From the NCBI GenBank assembly GCA_021832085.1, contig JAKBLM010000002.1:1-64000 (forward strand): a stretch of 64,000 nt of DNA, in the 5' to 3' direction. Positions 27,295-38,397 of this stretch are shown in pieces. Origin of the DNA: Acidobacteriota bacterium (GTDB taxonomy: Bacteria; Acidobacteriota; Terriglobia; Acidiferrales; UBA7541). A program made the translations under genes and the position numbers. Every line of letters begins with the position of its first letter. Positions within the stretch are counted from its first letter, which is position 1. The notes beneath the pieces were generated by a model. That model searched no databases, was not told the DNA's origin, and was given only the letters and a program-made list of their open reading frames with translations.

Positions 27295-30060
27295 CTAGCG
27301 TTGCGGCGATTCGAGCTGAGCCAGGCGGGCTTGCAGCTTTTCGTGCTCGACCTGGAGCTCGATGATGGAGGCTTCCAGCTGGCTGACGACCTGCTCTGGG
27401 GCACGGGTGCGAAAGGTGTCGTCGGCCATGCGGCGGCGCTTGGAATCGAGGCTCTTGCCGAGCCCTTCGAGCTGCTTGCGCAGGCGGGCGATTTCGGCTT
27501 CGCGGTCGGCAGGTTCCTGCTGCGCCAGGCGCAGATCAAAGCGGGCGGCGGAATGCACTGTGCCCGCGCCCGAACCGAGCGCACCATCGTGGAAACGGAG
27601 CGCGGAGAGGCCGGCGAGGCGCGTGAGCGCGTCCAGATTCGTTTCCACCAGCGAGCGAACGGAGGCGTCAGCGGCGGAAAGATCGGCCGGCAGCTTCTTT
27701 TTCGGATCGATTTTCTGCTCGGCGCGCAGCTTGCGGGCTGCTTCGACGATCTCCTGGAGCAGATCAACATCGCGCTCGGCTTCGTCGTCGACCCAATCGG
27801 CGCGGCGTTCGGGATAGCGATCCAGCGCGATCGAGCGTGCGCCAGCCGGCTGCGGCAGCCGGTGCCACAGCTCCTCGGTCAGGAATGGCATGAAGGGATG
27901 CAGCAGGCGCAGGGCGAGATCAAAAATGGCGAAGATGTTGCGCCAGGCGGCAACGGCCTCTTCGCGATCGGCGCTGGCCAGAAGCGGCTTGGCCCATTCG
28001 ATGTACCAGTCGCAGAATTCGTGCCAGAAGAAGTGGTAGACGACGTGCGCTGCTTCGTGGAAGCGAAACTCCTCGAGCGCCTGATTGACCTCGCCCGCAA
28101 CGCGCGCCAGGCGCGAATACATCCAGCGATCGACCAGCAGCAACTCGCCATTGCGGCGATGCGGCGCCGCGGCGCGAACCTTGGGCGCGGCCAGCTCTTC
28201 GAGCGAGATGCCCGCGGCTTCGATCTTCTCGAGGTTCACGAAAAGGAAGCGGGCCGCGTTCCAGATCTTGTTGGCGAAGGCGCGATAGCCGAGGATGCGA
28301 TCCTCGCTGAGCGCGATGTCCGTGCCCGGCGCGGCGCCGATGGCGAGTGTAAAACGCAACGCGTCGGTCCCGTATTTTTCGATCACTTCGAGCGGATCGA
28401 CCACGTTGCCGCGCGTCTTCGACATTTTCACGCCGTGCGGATCGCGCACCAGCGCGTGCAGGTAGAGCGAACGGAACGGAATGCGGTCCTCGAGGCGCTG
28501 GCCTTTCGTGAGGTGCAGGCCCAGCATGATCATCCGCGCGTCCCAGAAGAACAGGATGTCGTAGCCGCTGATGAGCAGGCTAGTGGGGTAATACTTGCGT
28601 AGGTCGGGCGTGTCGTCCGGCCAGCCGAGCGTCGAGAACGGCCACAAGCCCGAGCTGAACCATGTGTCGAGCACGTCGGGATCCTGCGTCAGGCGCGAGC
28701 CGCCGCATTTTCCGCAGGCTTCCGGAGGGCTGGCGGCCTGCGCGCGACCGTTGACTACTTCGACGCGCGAATCGCGCGCCGGAGTCATCTCGCCGCAATC
28801 GGTGCAGTGCCAGACGGGAATCCTATGTCCCCACCAGAGCTGGCGCGAGACGCACCAGTCGCGGATGTTTTCCATCCAGTCGAGATAGATCTTCTTTTGG
28901 TTCTCGGGGATGATGGGAATCAGGCCTTCGCGCACAACATGAATCGCCGGCTCGGCGAGCGGCTTCATCCGGCAAAACCATTGCAAGGAAAGACGCGGCT
29001 CGACGTCGGTCTTGCAGCGGTCGCAGATGCCAACGGCGTGCGTGTGATTCGTGATCTTTTCGAGCAGGCCCTGCTCCTGCAGGTCGGCAACGATGCGCTT
29101 GCGCGCCTCGAAGCGGTCCAGGCCGGCATAAGCGCCCGCGCGGTCGTTCATGTGGCCGTCGTCGGTCATCACGTCGATTTCGGGCAGATTGTGGCGCTTG
29201 CCGATCTCGAAATCGTTCGGGTCGTGCGCCGGGGTCACCTTTACCGCGCCGGTGCCGAATTCCCGGTCGACGAACTCGTCGGCAACGATCGGGATCTCGC
29301 GATTCATCAGCGGCAACCGAACCTTGCGGCCGGCCAGATTCCAATAGCGCTCATCTGCGGGGTGAACCGCGACCGCGGTGTCGCCAAGCATCGTTTCCGG
29401 GCGCGTGGTGGCAACGACGAGGAAGCCTTCGCCCTCAGCCAACGGATAGCGCAAGTGCCAGAGCCTGCCGGCGCGCTCCTGGTGTACCACTTCCAGATCG
29501 CTCAGCGCCGTCTGGCAGCGCGGGCACCAGTTCACCATGTACCGTCCGCGATAGATCAGGCCCTCGTTGTACAGCCGCAAAAACGATTCGAGCACGGCGC
29601 GGTAGAGCGGCGGGTCCAGCGTGAAGCGCTCGCGCGTCCAGTCGCAGCTGTCGCCCAGGCGAATCATCTGCTCGCGAATGCGCCCGCCCGACTGTTTTTT
29701 CCACTCCCAAACGCGCCGTTCGAATTCCTCGCGGCCAAGCTCGACGCGCTTCAGGCCCTGCTTGGCAAGTTCGCGCTCGACCACAACCTGCGTCGCAATG
29801 CCGGCGTGGTCGCAGCCGGGCAGCCAGAGCGTGTTCGCGCCCTGCATGCGGCGCCAGCGCACCAGAATATCGATCTGGGTGTGCTCGAGCATGTGACCGA
29901 TGTGGATCGAGCCGGTGACGTTGGGCGGCGGGATCACGATGGAAAAAACCGGGCCGGGCGCGTCGGGGTCGGCCGAGAACAGGTCCGCGTCGACCCAGGC
30001 GCGGGAAAGGCGCTTCTCGATCTCCTGCGGCTCGTAAGCTTTGGGAATTTCGCGGGTCAT
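27295..30060 (-). CDS. valS: Valyl-tRNA synthetase
   Basis: 921 residues, class I synthetase. [17 protein letters not shown] holds the HIGH motif near residue 45, the editing domain includes [26 protein letters not shown] is the KMSKS motif, and the C-terminal coiled coil (about 850-920, [20 protein letters not shown] onward) binds tRNA. GAGAGAG precedes the ATG. The leader of about 75 bases contains a CGCC-TTCG-GGCG hairpin but no T-box features. First gene of the valS-nadC-birA-coaX-hyp-rlmD-comEC operon. Confidence 0.97.
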   Translation of the reverse strand: MTREIPKAYEPQEIEKRLSRAWVDADLFSADPDAPGPVFSIVIPPPNVTGSIHIGHMLEHTQIDILVRWRRMQGANTLWLPGCDHAGIATQVVVERELAKQGLKRVELGREEFERRVWEWKKQSGGRIREQMIRLGDSCDWTRERFTLDPPLYRAVLESFLRLYNEGLIYRGRYMVNWCPRCQTALSDLEVVHQERAGRLWHLRYPLAEGEGFLVVATTRPETMLGDTAVAVHPADERYWNLAGRKVRLPLMNREIPIVADEFVDREFGTGAVKVTPAHDPNDFEIGKRHNLPEIDVMTDDGHMNDRAGAYAGLDRFEARKRIVADLQEQGLLEKITNHTHAVGICDRCKTDVEPRLSLQWFCRMKPLAEPAIHVVREGLIPIIPENQKKIYLDWMENIRDWCVSRQLWWGHRIPVWHCTDCGEMTPARDSRVEVVNGRAQAASPPEACGKCGGSRLTQDPDVLDTWFSSGLWPFSTLGWPDDTPDLRKYYPTSLLISGYDILFFWDARMIMLGLHLTKGQRLEDRIPFRSLYLHALVRDPHGVKMSKTRGNVVDPLEVIEKYGTDALRFTLAIGAAPGTDIALSEDRILGYRAFANKIWNAARFLFVNLEKIEAAGISLEELAAPKVRAAAPHRRNGELLLVDRWMYSRLARVAGEVNQALEEFRFHEAAHVVYHFFWHEFCDWYIEWAKPLLASADREEAVAAWRNIFAIFDLALRLLHPFMPFLTEELWHRLPQPAGARSIALDRYPERRADWVDDEAERDVDLLQEIVEAARKLRAEQKIDPKKKLPADLSAADASVRSLVETNLDALTRLAGLSALRFHDGALGSGAGTVHSAARFDLRLAQQEPADREAEIARLRKQLEGLGKSLDSKRRRMADDTFRTRAPEQVVSQLEASIIELQVEHEKLQARLAQLESPQR

Positions 30061-30139
30061 CTCTCTCGCCGAAGGCGATTTGCCGGCCTTTTCGCCGATC
30101 CGGACACACGGAGTGCACCGGACCAGCCCGAATCGAATA

Positions 30140-30169
30140 ACTATACGGAAAGAGCAGAAAATGCGTCAA
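30140..30169 (-). promoter_or_regulatory. Promoter of the valS operon
   Basis: Minus-strand TTGACG (30164-30169), 18-base spacer, TATAGT (30140-30145): five of six matches at each box. It lies about 80 bases before the valS ATG and is among the best sigma-70 matches in the window. Confidence 0.7.
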
Positions 30170-30240
30170 ATAACGCCCTACCACGCGTTGACAAAACAGT
30201 TTTCACGCGCCAAATGCAAGCGAGTGCCGGGCGACCACTA

Positions 30241-30471
30241 TCAGGCTGGAACCCTGGGGAGCTGATAAATGACTGGCTTGAAGGTGGGCGGAGGGATAGG
30301 TTTGCCCTCGGCCCGGGCGGCTTCGATCCAGGCGGCTTTGGCTTTCAGGACTTCGGCCAATGCCTGCTCCGGCGTTTCACCAAACGCAGTGCAGTGCGGA
30401 AGATCTGGCACATCGGCGATGTAGCCGCCGTCTTCTTCGCTATAGAAGGCGTTGATATGGTAGTCCCTCAT
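30241..30471 (-). CDS. HicB-family antitoxin-like protein, without a HicA neighbour
   Basis: 76 residues of the HicB partial RNase H-like fold: YHINAFYSEEDGGYIADVPD, LPHCTAFGETPEQALAEVLK, ending PPPTFKPVIYQLPRV. There is no C-terminal DNA-binding HTH/RHH, as in the short UPF0150 type. A HicA toxin normally lies just upstream; the adjacent sequence (30472-30540) and the 180 bases downstream contain none. Solo HicB-like proteins are common and may not act as antitoxins. Confidence 0.8.
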   Translation of the reverse strand: MRDYHINAFYSEEDGGYIADVPDLPHCTAFGETPEQALAEVLKAKAAWIEAARAEGKPIPPPTFKPVIYQLPRVPA

Positions 30472-30540
30472 TCCTCGCCGCCTAAATGCAAATTATAACG
30501 CTCGACGAGCCCGAGCAGCTGGGAGGCCGCTGTATCATAC

Positions 30541-31060
30541 TCATGGGTTGCCTTGGCCTTGTGGGTATTCATCCAGTTCGTCAGGACTTAGAATCGCGTC
30601 CGGTTTTCTCCCGGACAGGCCGACTGGGCAGAAGATTTCTGCTATCACCCGCCCCCCGCGACGCTCCGCCCTTTCCGCCAGGAATGGCACATGCAGGTAG
30701 CCGCAGACGACCAGCACCCGGCCACTATCTACACTCGCCTCCACCTTGTCTAGCCAGAATTCCTTCCCTGACCCCATCAGCGTGCGAAAGGCGCAGGTCG
30801 CTCCCGAGCGCGTTTCGTTGACGCCTTCTCAGTTCCTCGTAGATTCCGGCCGTGCGTTGCTCCTCACTAAACATGTCGATCTGAAGATATGGCAGGTAGC
30901 GTCGCTTGGCGATGTCGGCAACTCTCGAAAGAATCTGCAACGTGAACTCTTCGGCAATCAACCTCGGGCCATGCAAGGAAACGGCATCCATCACACACCG
31001 GTCAATGCGCGGTGTGTTCTGAATCTCGTGCGATGTCCCGAGGATCACGTATTCAATCAT
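30541..31060 (-). pseudogene. Conserved hypothetical gene split by a single-base frameshift
   Basis: Frame 1 starts at ATG 31060 (MIEYVILGTSHEIQ) and runs through GPRLIAEEFTLQ and RLSHADGVRE; frame 2 resumes with EFWLDKVEASVDSGRVLVVC and GYLHVPFLAERAERRGG to the stop at 30541. The join is at about 30762, where GAAGGAATTC reads in frame if one G is removed. Together they make a protein of about 172 residues of a type I recall from bacterial genomes without assigned function. It may be a true lesion or a base-call error. Confidence 0.7.
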
Positions 31061-31075
31061 CGTGTTCCGCCCAGC

Positions 31076-31102
31076 ATTATAGAGCCGCGGTTTAGTTCGC
31101 AA
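31076..31102 (-). promoter_or_regulatory. Possible promoter of the split hypothetical gene
   Basis: Minus-strand consensus TATAAT (31076-31081), with TTGCGA (31097-31102) at a short 15-base spacing. It is 16 bases before the ATG at 31060. Confidence 0.4.
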
Positions 31103-31169
31103 CGCACGTTCTTGCGGATCCCTCCAAACGGAGGGCACGGAAGCTGAGCGGCCTTGTTGCGGGCGCAGC

Positions 31170-31199
31170 TTGTTCCGCCGGGCGGGCGGCTGATAAAAT
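31170..31199 (+). promoter_or_regulatory. Possible promoter of the acyl-CoA dehydrogenase gene
   Basis: TTGTTC (31170-31175), 18-base GC-rich spacer, TAAAAT (31194-31199). The -10 box is good, the -35 weak. It lies 87 bases before the start codon. Confidence 0.4.
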
Positions 31200-31285
31200 C
31201 GCGGTGGTTTCAGGCCACTCGTTTCGCGGCCTCGCAGAGCGGACACCGCGGCCTGTATCGCCTGCTGGCTTCCCAAGGAGAACGC

Positions 31286-32458
31286 ATGCCTGCCTTTCCC
31301 GGTGTGGATTTCATCGATTTCGATTCCCTGCTGACTGACGAGGAAAAGCTCGCGCGGCAGACGGCCCGGCAGTTCGTCGACGAACGTGTGCTGCCGATCA
31401 TCGAGCAGTGCAATCGCGACGGGCGTTTCCCGCTCGATCTGGTGCCGGAGATGGCGCAGCTCGGCTTTTTCGGCGCCAATATGCAGGGTTACGGCTGCGC
31501 CGGCATGTCGAACGTGGAATACGGCCTGGTGATGCAGGAACTCGAGCGCGGCGATTCCGGCATGCGCAGCTTCGCCTCTGTGCAGAGCGGGCTGGTGATG
31601 TATCCGATCTACACCTTTGGCAGCGAGGAGCAGAAGGAGAAATGGTTGCCGGCGCTCGCGCAAGGCACGGCGGTCGGCTGCTTCGGTCTCACCGAGCCGC
31701 AATTCGGCTCGAATCCGGGCGGCATGCTGACGCGCGCGGTGCGCAAGGGCAACCGCTACGTGCTCAACGGCGAAAAACTGTGGATCACCAACGGCTCGAT
31801 CTCCGACGTCGCCGTCGTTTGGGCCAAGACGGAAGACGAAAAGGTCCACGGCTTCCTGGTGGAAAAGGGTACGCCGGGATTCAAGGCGTGGGACGTGCAC
31901 GGCAAATGGTCGCTGCGCGCCTCGATCACCTCGGGTTTGGCCTTCAACGATTGCGAAATCCCCGCCGAAAACCGCTTGCCCGAGGCCGAGGGCCTCAAGG
32001 CGCCGCTGATGTGCCTCAACCAGGCGCGCTACGGCATCGGCTGGGGCGCGATTGGCCCGGCGATGGCTTGCTATCAAACCGCGCTCGAATACGCCAAAAC
32101 GCGCCGCCAGTTCAATAACCGACCAATCGCCTCGCATCAGCTGGTGCAGGAAAAGCTCGTTTGGATGATCACCGAGATCACCAAGGCACAGCTGCTCGCT
32201 CTGCAGGTGGGCCGGCTCAAAGACCAGAACCGCGTCGATCACACGCACATCTCGATGATGAAGATGAACAACGTAGCCATCGCGCTTGATATCGCGCGGC
32301 TGGCGCGCGGCGTGCTGGGCGCCAACGGCATCGTCGACGACTACTGCATCATGCGCCACATGAACAACCTGGAATCGGTCTACACCTACGAGGGCACGCA
32401 CGACATTCACAAGCTCATCATCGGCGAGCGCATCACCGGCATCGCCGCGTACATGTGA
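31286..32458 (+). CDS. gcdH: Glutaryl-CoA dehydrogenase-like acyl-CoA dehydrogenase
   Basis: 390 residues, FAD-dependent. CFGLTEPQFGSNPGGM matches the glutaryl-CoA dehydrogenase signature, and the catalytic glutamate sits in TYEGTHDIHKLIIGERITG near the C-terminus. The enzyme oxidises and decarboxylates glutaryl-CoA to crotonyl-CoA in lysine/tryptophan breakdown; non-decarboxylating relatives look similar. ATG at 31286 follows AAGGAG by six bases; an earlier in-frame start at 31154 lacks homology. An amidase gene follows after 33 bases. Confidence 0.92.
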   Translation: MPAFPGVDFIDFDSLLTDEEKLARQTARQFVDERVLPIIEQCNRDGRFPLDLVPEMAQLGFFGANMQGYGCAGMSNVEYGLVMQELERGDSGMRSFASVQSGLVMYPIYTFGSEEQKEKWLPALAQGTAVGCFGLTEPQFGSNPGGMLTRAVRKGNRYVLNGEKLWITNGSISDVAVVWAKTEDEKVHGFLVEKGTPGFKAWDVHGKWSLRASITSGLAFNDCEIPAENRLPEAEGLKAPLMCLNQARYGIGWGAIGPAMACYQTALEYAKTRRQFNNRPIASHQLVQEKLVWMITEITKAQLLALQVGRLKDQNRVDHTHISMMKMNNVAIALDIARLARGVLGANGIVDDYCIMRHMNNLESVYTYEGTHDIHKLIIGERITGIAAYM

Positions 32459-32491
32459 GACCGGGGCCGCAGCCCCGGACGGAATCACCTC

Positions 32492-33946
32492 ATGGCCATC
32501 GCTAACGAACTCGCCACGCTGGACGCCACAGCTCAGGCCGCACGGGTGCGCCGCGGTGAACTCCAGCCGATCGAGCTGGTGGAAGCGGCGATCGCCCGCG
32601 CCGAGCGCGTCAATCCCGCCCTGAACGCCATCGTGACGCCGCTCTACGACCAGGCGCGCGCCATTGCACGAGGGAATCTGCCCGAAGGGCCTTTTCGCGG
32701 CGTACCGTTCCTGCTGAAAGACCTGCTCGCCTCCTACGCGGGCGCGAGGATGACCGGCGGCTCGAGCTTCCTGGGCGACTTCGTCCCGGACCACGACAGC
32801 GAATTGGTTGCGCGCTTCCGCAAAGCTGGCTTGGTCGTCATCGGCAAGACGAACACACCCGAATTCGGCATTCTGCCGACCACCGAGCCGCGGCTCTTCG
32901 GCCCCTGCCGCAACCCGTGGAACACCGGACACATTGCCGGCGGATCGAGCGGTGGCTCGGCCGCGGCCGTGGCCGCGGGGATCGTGCCCATGGCACACGG
33001 CAATGACGGCGGCGGCTCGATCCGGATTCCGGCCTCCTGCTGCGGCATTTTCGGAATGAAGCCGACGCGGGCGCGCACGACGCTCGGCCCGGACGTTGGC
33101 GACATCATGGGTGGCCTGGTTGTCGAGCACGCGCTGACGCGCACGGTGCGCGATTCGGCCGCGCTGCTCGACGCTGTTTGCGGCCCCGGCGTCGGTGACC
33201 CGTATCCGGCACCGCCGCGAACCCGGCCGTTCCTCGAAGAGGTGGGAACCGATCCGGGGCGATTGCGCATCGCTTTCACCACCACTGCGCCCTCCGGCGT
33301 CAGGATCGACCAGGAGTGCGTTCGCGCCGTGCACAATGCGGCAAAACTGTGCGAGAGCCTGGGCCATAGCGTGGAGGAGGCCGCGCCGGAAATCAACGGC
33401 CTGCTGATGGTCGATTCGTTCCTGACAGTTTGGAAGGCTGGAACGGCCTCCGGAATTCAGGCTATGGCGCTTCTCACCGGCCGCGTGCCGTCGCCGGAGC
33501 AGTTCGAGCCGCTCACATGGGCGCTCCATGAAGCAGGCCAAGCGATCAGCGCGCCAACCTATTTGCTGGCGCAGACCGTCCTGCATGGCGTGGCCCGGCA
33601 GATCGCCCGCTTCATGCTGCGCTACCACGTCTGGCTGACACCCACCCTGGCCGAGCCGCCACTGCCGATCGGCTCCTTCGAACCGACGCCCGGCAATCCG
33701 CTCGCCGGCTTCGAGCGCGCGGTCGAGTTCGTTCCCTTCACCCCACTCTGCAATCTCAGCGGCCAACCGGCCATGTCCGTCCCCCTCCATTGGAGCCGCG
33801 ACGACCTGCCGGTCGGCACCCATTTCATCGGCCGCTTCGGCGACGAGGCCACGCTGTTCCGCCTAGCCGCGCAACTCGAAGCCGCCTGCCCGTGGCGTGA
33901 TCGCCGGCCACCGGCCTTCCCCTCCGGCGCGGCCTCAAAAACCTGA
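32492..33946 (+). CDS. Amidase-signature family hydrolase
   Basis: 484 residues. The Ser-cisSer-Lys triad is visible: Lys in [13 protein letters not shown] and the serines in [17 protein letters not shown], followed by [19 protein letters not shown]. The sequence resembles 6-aminohexanoate-cyclic-dimer hydrolase and related amidases rather than GatA (compare the GatA encoded at 38775). Substrate unknown; position after glutaryl-CoA dehydrogenase is consistent with catabolism of amide or lactam compounds, an inference. Confidence 0.9.
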   Translation: MAIANELATLDATAQAARVRRGELQPIELVEAAIARAERVNPALNAIVTPLYDQARAIARGNLPEGPFRGVPFLLKDLLASYAGARMTGGSSFLGDFVPDHDSELVARFRKAGLVVIGKTNTPEFGILPTTEPRLFGPCRNPWNTGHIAGGSSGGSAAAVAAGIVPMAHGNDGGGSIRIPASCCGIFGMKPTRARTTLGPDVGDIMGGLVVEHALTRTVRDSAALLDAVCGPGVGDPYPAPPRTRPFLEEVGTDPGRLRIAFTTTAPSGVRIDQECVRAVHNAAKLCESLGHSVEEAAPEINGLLMVDSFLTVWKAGTASGIQAMALLTGRVPSPEQFEPLTWALHEAGQAISAPTYLLAQTVLHGVARQIARFMLRYHVWLTPTLAEPPLPIGSFEPTPGNPLAGFERAVEFVPFTPLCNLSGQPAMSVPLHWSRDDLPVGTHFIGRFGDEATLFRLAAQLEAACPWRDRRPPAFPSGAASKT

Positions 33947-34195
33947 ACCGGAGGGGAAACTATTCCCCGCCAGCCAACCTACCTCAAGGGTTAGCCGGGG
34001 GGAACCACTCCTATCGATTTTCAACGAGGCGAACGCGAAAGGACGAATGATCCATCGCCTGCCCCGCATTCCGGCGTCCCCTTGCTTCAGGGGTCGGCGC
34101 CGCCACCGAACCGTGCCATCTGGCCGGTACTAGGCGTTATCATTTAGTTACTCACACCCTTCATCGGCGGCGGCCTTTGCGTCGCCTCCCAAGTT
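33947..34195. other. Gap before the 144-residue gene
   Basis: 249 bases. It holds a short hairpin CCCCT-TGCTTC-AGGGG (about 34078-34093), a possible end for the amidase transcript. From 34148 to 34195 the frame of the downstream gene stays open and reads a short hydrophobic string (LTPFIGGGLCVAS) back to a TAG at 34145, hinting that the downstream gene lost its original signal-peptide start. Confidence 0.4.
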
Positions 34196-34630
34196 GTGCA
34201 GGGAATGACATCCCGAGGGCTGAATCAGGTGGAAATCCGCACGCTGGCCGGCAATGTGAGCATCGACGAAACCGGCGCCAAGAATTCAGGCTTACCCGTC
34301 TATCCCGGCGCCATCCGCCGCCGCAACGGCGCTCAAATCCAGCTCGGCCCGCTGCATCGGAACGCGGGTTTCGGTCTTTCGGCCCACAAATACTTCACTT
34401 CCGCCCCACTGCAAACGGTTGCCCGCCGGTATCGGCAGCAACTATATCCGAGCTTCGAGGAACGGCGAGGGAAAGTGGTGATCGAGGACGAGGGTGTTGT
34501 GTACGTGCACCAAGCCAGTCTGGCTTTCATCTTCAAGCAGGTGAATAGGTTAAGGATCGTGGCCCTAGGCCATGCGGGCCACCTGACCAAGATCGCTCTG
34601 GTGAGCATGGGCAAGGAGGAACCGCAATAA
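34196..34630 (+). CDS. Hypothetical protein with a YPGA motif, possibly 5'-truncated
   Basis: Up to 144 residues from GTG 34196 (ATG at 34205 gives 141). VEIRTLAGNVSID, GLPVYPGAIRRRNG and AAPLQTVARRY-like helices recall acidobacterial proteins in which a signal peptide precedes a polar strand region, a YPGA turn and a domain ending in a short alpha/beta unit. Here no signal peptide is in frame after a valid start, and the ribosome-binding site is poor. A strong terminator follows immediately. Function unknown. Confidence 0.6.
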   Translation: MQGMTSRGLNQVEIRTLAGNVSIDETGAKNSGLPVYPGAIRRRNGAQIQLGPLHRNAGFGLSAHKYFTSAPLQTVARRYRQQLYPSFEERRGKVVIEDEGVVYVHQASLAFIFKQVNRLRIVALGHAGHLTKIALVSMGKEEPQ

Positions 34631-34655
34631 CCGGCCGCATTTCCGGCCGGCCTTT
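34631..34655 (+). terminator. Rho-independent-like terminator after the 144-residue gene
   Basis: Perfect 7-bp stem CCGGCCG (34631-34637) and CGGCCGG (34644-34650), loop CATTTC, followed by CCTTTTCC. It begins directly after the stop codon. Confidence 0.7.
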
Positions 34656-34683
34656 TCCTGAAAACGGGCCTGAAGAGAGGTAC

Positions 34684-34770
34684 CGTGCAAAGTCCGGGCC
34701 GACTTGGCCCGGAAACCGGCGCCGCAAGCCGAGTTTTGCTTTCGCTAGCCGATCGGATCTCTATTTTCCC
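34684..34770. ncRNA. Structured intergenic element of unknown nature
   Basis: In the plus sense GCAAA (34687-34691) can pair with TTTGC downstream (about 34738-34742), enclosing a perfect 8-bp hairpin TCCGGGCC-GACTT-GGCCCGGA (34693-34713) and a second hairpin CGGC-GCCGCAA-GCCG. An outer AGAGA/TCTCT pair flanks the whole. It lies between converging genes, downstream of a terminator. It does not match a riboswitch I can name. It could be a small RNA, a 3' structure of either neighbour, or chance. Confidence 0.3.
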
Positions 34771-34817
34771 CGACCCTCCGAATGCCGTCAGATCGGTCGC
34801 CCCGAGAGAAACTCGCG

Positions 34818-35462
34818 TTAGCGGTTGGCCTGGTTCCAGCCGCCTACGGCGACCCGCTGGCCGGTTTCGGCACGGTTGGCCGTCGGCAGCGGCCGCATAT
34901 GGTGCCCGTTGGACGACTCCATATGCTCGTTGATGGCCTGGAGACGCTTGAGAATCGATTGCCACTGATTGAAATCAAGTTGGCGGAGAAAAGGCCTTAC
35001 CCCTTGAATGAACGGATCCTCGAGCAGCGCCTCACTCTTTGTGGCGGGAATGAAGAAGCGATTGAGCCCCACGCCCAGGGATTCGGCGATCTTTTCGAGC
35101 GTGCCGAGACTGGGCGTCATCTGTCCGCTCTCGATGCGCGAAAGGTAAGAGCGCGAAACACCCGAGCGCGCCTGCAACTGGCTCTGGGTCATGCCTCGTG
35201 CCTCGCGCAACTGGCGAATCCGCACGCCGATGTTCTCCACCGTTTCGCGGTTCGGCCAGTTCTCGAAGAGTTGGCGTTCGTCGCCCGGCAAATCCTGGGG
35301 AATCACTGGCGCCACCATCTCTTCAATGGGCGGCGGCAGCGGTCGCAGGCAGCGGCGGCAGTTTCCCGTTTTCGTCCGAAACTGCACCAAGCCACATGCC
35401 TGGCAGCGGATCACTTCGCGTTCTGTCCCGATTTCTTCTGCTGCTTTCTTTTCTTCCGGCAC
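34818..35462 (-). CDS. XRE-family transcriptional regulator with N-terminal zinc ribbon
   Basis: 214 residues. A four-cysteine zinc ribbon (C20, C23, C35, C38 in RCQACG and NCRRCL) is followed by a Pro-rich linker and an XRE helix-turn-helix at about 78-132 (IRQLREARGMTQSQLQARSG, VSRSYLSRIESGQMTPSLGT). The C-terminal 80 residues are helical and unassigned. Its own promoter and the divergent HD-domain gene share a 357-base region with paired hairpins, which it may bind. Targets unknown. Confidence 0.85.
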   Translation of the reverse strand: MPEEKKAAEEIGTEREVIRCQACGLVQFRTKTGNCRRCLRPLPPPIEEMVAPVIPQDLPGDERQLFENWPNRETVENIGVRIRQLREARGMTQSQLQARSGVSRSYLSRIESGQMTPSLGTLEKIAESLGVGLNRFFIPATKSEALLEDPFIQGVRPFLRQLDFNQWQSILKRLQAINEHMESSNGHHMRPLPTANRAETGQRVAVGGWNQANR

Positions 35463-35570
35463 AGTTTCTCCTCGCTAGCCAATTCGGCCTGCGGTCGAGG
35501 GATGGGGCAGCAGATGATTCGGGGAAAGCAAAAGCAGAAGCGCGGCAAAAATGTTTCTGGACGCACCAGC

Positions 35571-35599
35571 ATTTTGCGGACATGACACCGGTTCGTCAA
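35571..35599 (-). promoter_or_regulatory. Promoter of the XRE gene
   Basis: Minus-strand TTGACG (35594-35599), 17-base spacer, CAAAAT (35571-35576). It gives a leader of about 100 bases before the ATG at 35462. Confidence 0.55.
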
Positions 35600-35707
35600 G
35601 TGCTTTTTTCATCACATCCTTTTGATAAAGAATCCCGGTTTCCCCCGATTCTCGCTTTCCAGTCCTCGCAAAGCCTTTTCCCAACAAATGCCTTAAGATA
35701 ACTACCC

Positions 35708-35763
35708 GGCGACTGCCAAGTCCTAAAAGCGTCGCCAAAAGGGGACATTTGTCGGCCCTTTTG
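35708..35763. promoter_or_regulatory. Tandem inverted repeats upstream of the HD-domain gene
   Basis: GGCGAC (35708-35713) pairs with GTCGCC (35731-35736); directly next, CAAAAGGG (35736-35743) pairs with CCCTTTTG (35756-35763), and inside the latter GACA-TT-TGTC is also self-complementary. The second element is a 28-base near-palindrome. It may be an operator for the divergent XRE regulator or an RNA structure in the HD leader. Confidence 0.45.
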
Positions 35764-35819
35764 CCTGTTTACGGTAATAGAACATGCAATTCCTTTGCCA
35801 CGCTATCTGGAGGTCCACC

Positions 35820-36407
35820 ATGCCCACTCGCGAAGACGCCTGGCGGCTGTTGTGCGAATTTACCCAGAACGAGAACTTGCGTCGCCACGCCCTAGGCGTC
35901 GAGGCCTGCGTTCGCGCTTATGCCCGCAAGTTTCATACAGATGAAGAGTTATGGGGATTGGCCGGGCTGCTGCACGACTTCGATTATGAACGTTGGCCCA
36001 ATATGGAACGATCGCCGAACGCCGGCCACCCGACTCAAGGCTCCGAAATCCTCCGTCAAAACGGCTATCCAGAAGAAGTCATCCATGCCATCCTGTCCCA
36101 CGCTGACTACACCGGCGTCCCTCGTCAAAACCCCCTCGATCACGCACTGTTTGCTTGCGATGAACTAGCCGGGTTCCTGGTCGCCTGTGCGCTCGTGAAA
36201 CCAACACGAAGCCTGCACGACGTCGAAACTGCCTCGGTAAAGAAGAAAATGAAAGACAAAGCCTTCGCCCGCGGCGTCAATCGCGACGATATCCGGCTCG
36301 GGGCCCAGGAACTGGGGGTGTCGCTTGACGATCACATTGCCTTTTGCATCGAAGCGATGCGGGGCATTGCGCCGGCACTCGGTCTGGATGGCCAAGGCCA
36401 GAAATAG
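35820..36407 (+). CDS. HD-domain phosphohydrolase-like protein
   Basis: 195 residues. RRHALGVEACVRAYA gives the first His, LAGLLHDFDYERW the HD pair, and HPTQGSEILRQ with ILSHADYTG the remaining metal ligands, as in small HDIG proteins acting on nucleotides. The C-terminal half (KKKMKDKAFARGVNRDDI) is the extension typical of this subgroup, which I know as hydrolase-like proteins of unknown substrate. ATG at 35820 follows GGAGG by five bases; a start 36 bases upstream is less likely. Confidence 0.88.
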   Translation: MPTREDAWRLLCEFTQNENLRRHALGVEACVRAYARKFHTDEELWGLAGLLHDFDYERWPNMERSPNAGHPTQGSEILRQNGYPEEVIHAILSHADYTGVPRQNPLDHALFACDELAGFLVACALVKPTRSLHDVETASVKKKMKDKAFARGVNRDDIRLGAQELGVSLDDHIAFCIEAMRGIAPALGLDGQGQK

Positions 36408-36483
36408 AACCGTTCCGTCCCGGGTTGGCACGCCTACCCTATGCTGTCGAGCCGCTGCCTGCCTTTAGGCGCTGCTCGGCAGC

Positions 36484-38340
<1,857 letters not shown>

Positions 38341-38362
38341 GTTTCTCCTCCGGTTCCTACTC

Positions 38363-38390
38363 ACTATAGCGGGGCAAGGGTCTACCGCAA
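38363..38390 (-). promoter_or_regulatory. Promoter of the GH15 gene
   Basis: Minus-strand TTGCGG (38385-38390), 16-base spacer, TATAGT (38363-38368), about 25 bases before the TTG start. Confidence 0.55.
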
Positions 38391-38397
38391 GTCCAGG

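Larger units (their letters stand above)
35463..35819. other. Divergent regulatory region between XRE and HD genes
   Basis: 357 bases, visibly more AT-rich than its surroundings. It contains the XRE promoter (35571-35599), two adjacent inverted repeats (35708-35736 and 35736-35763) and the ribosome-binding site of the HD gene. No open frame in it looks coding. Confidence 0.6.

Noticed and set aside
26182..28602. A plus-strand open frame of 806 codons
   Set aside because: Antisense to nadC and valS, with no recognisable motifs.
30061..30139. A T-box leader before valS
   Set aside because: No T-box sequence, specifier loop or terminator/antiterminator pair fits in 75 bases; only a small UUCG-type hairpin is seen.
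30472..30540. A short hicA gene beside hicB
   Set aside because: The gap is only 69 bases and neither strand encodes the HicA GxGSHxxY-like motif.
30725..33823. A 1032-codon open frame on the minus strand
   Set aside because: Most of it is antisense to gcdH and the amidase. Only its last 110 codons, from ATG 31060, match a real gene, which is listed as the frameshifted hypothetical.
34684..34770. A cyclic-di-GMP (GEMM) riboswitch or RNase P RNA fragment
   Set aside because: Short similarities (GCAAAG, AAAGTCCGGGC, TAGCCG) exist, but the diagnostic ACGCAAAGCC core and the expected stems of neither class are present.
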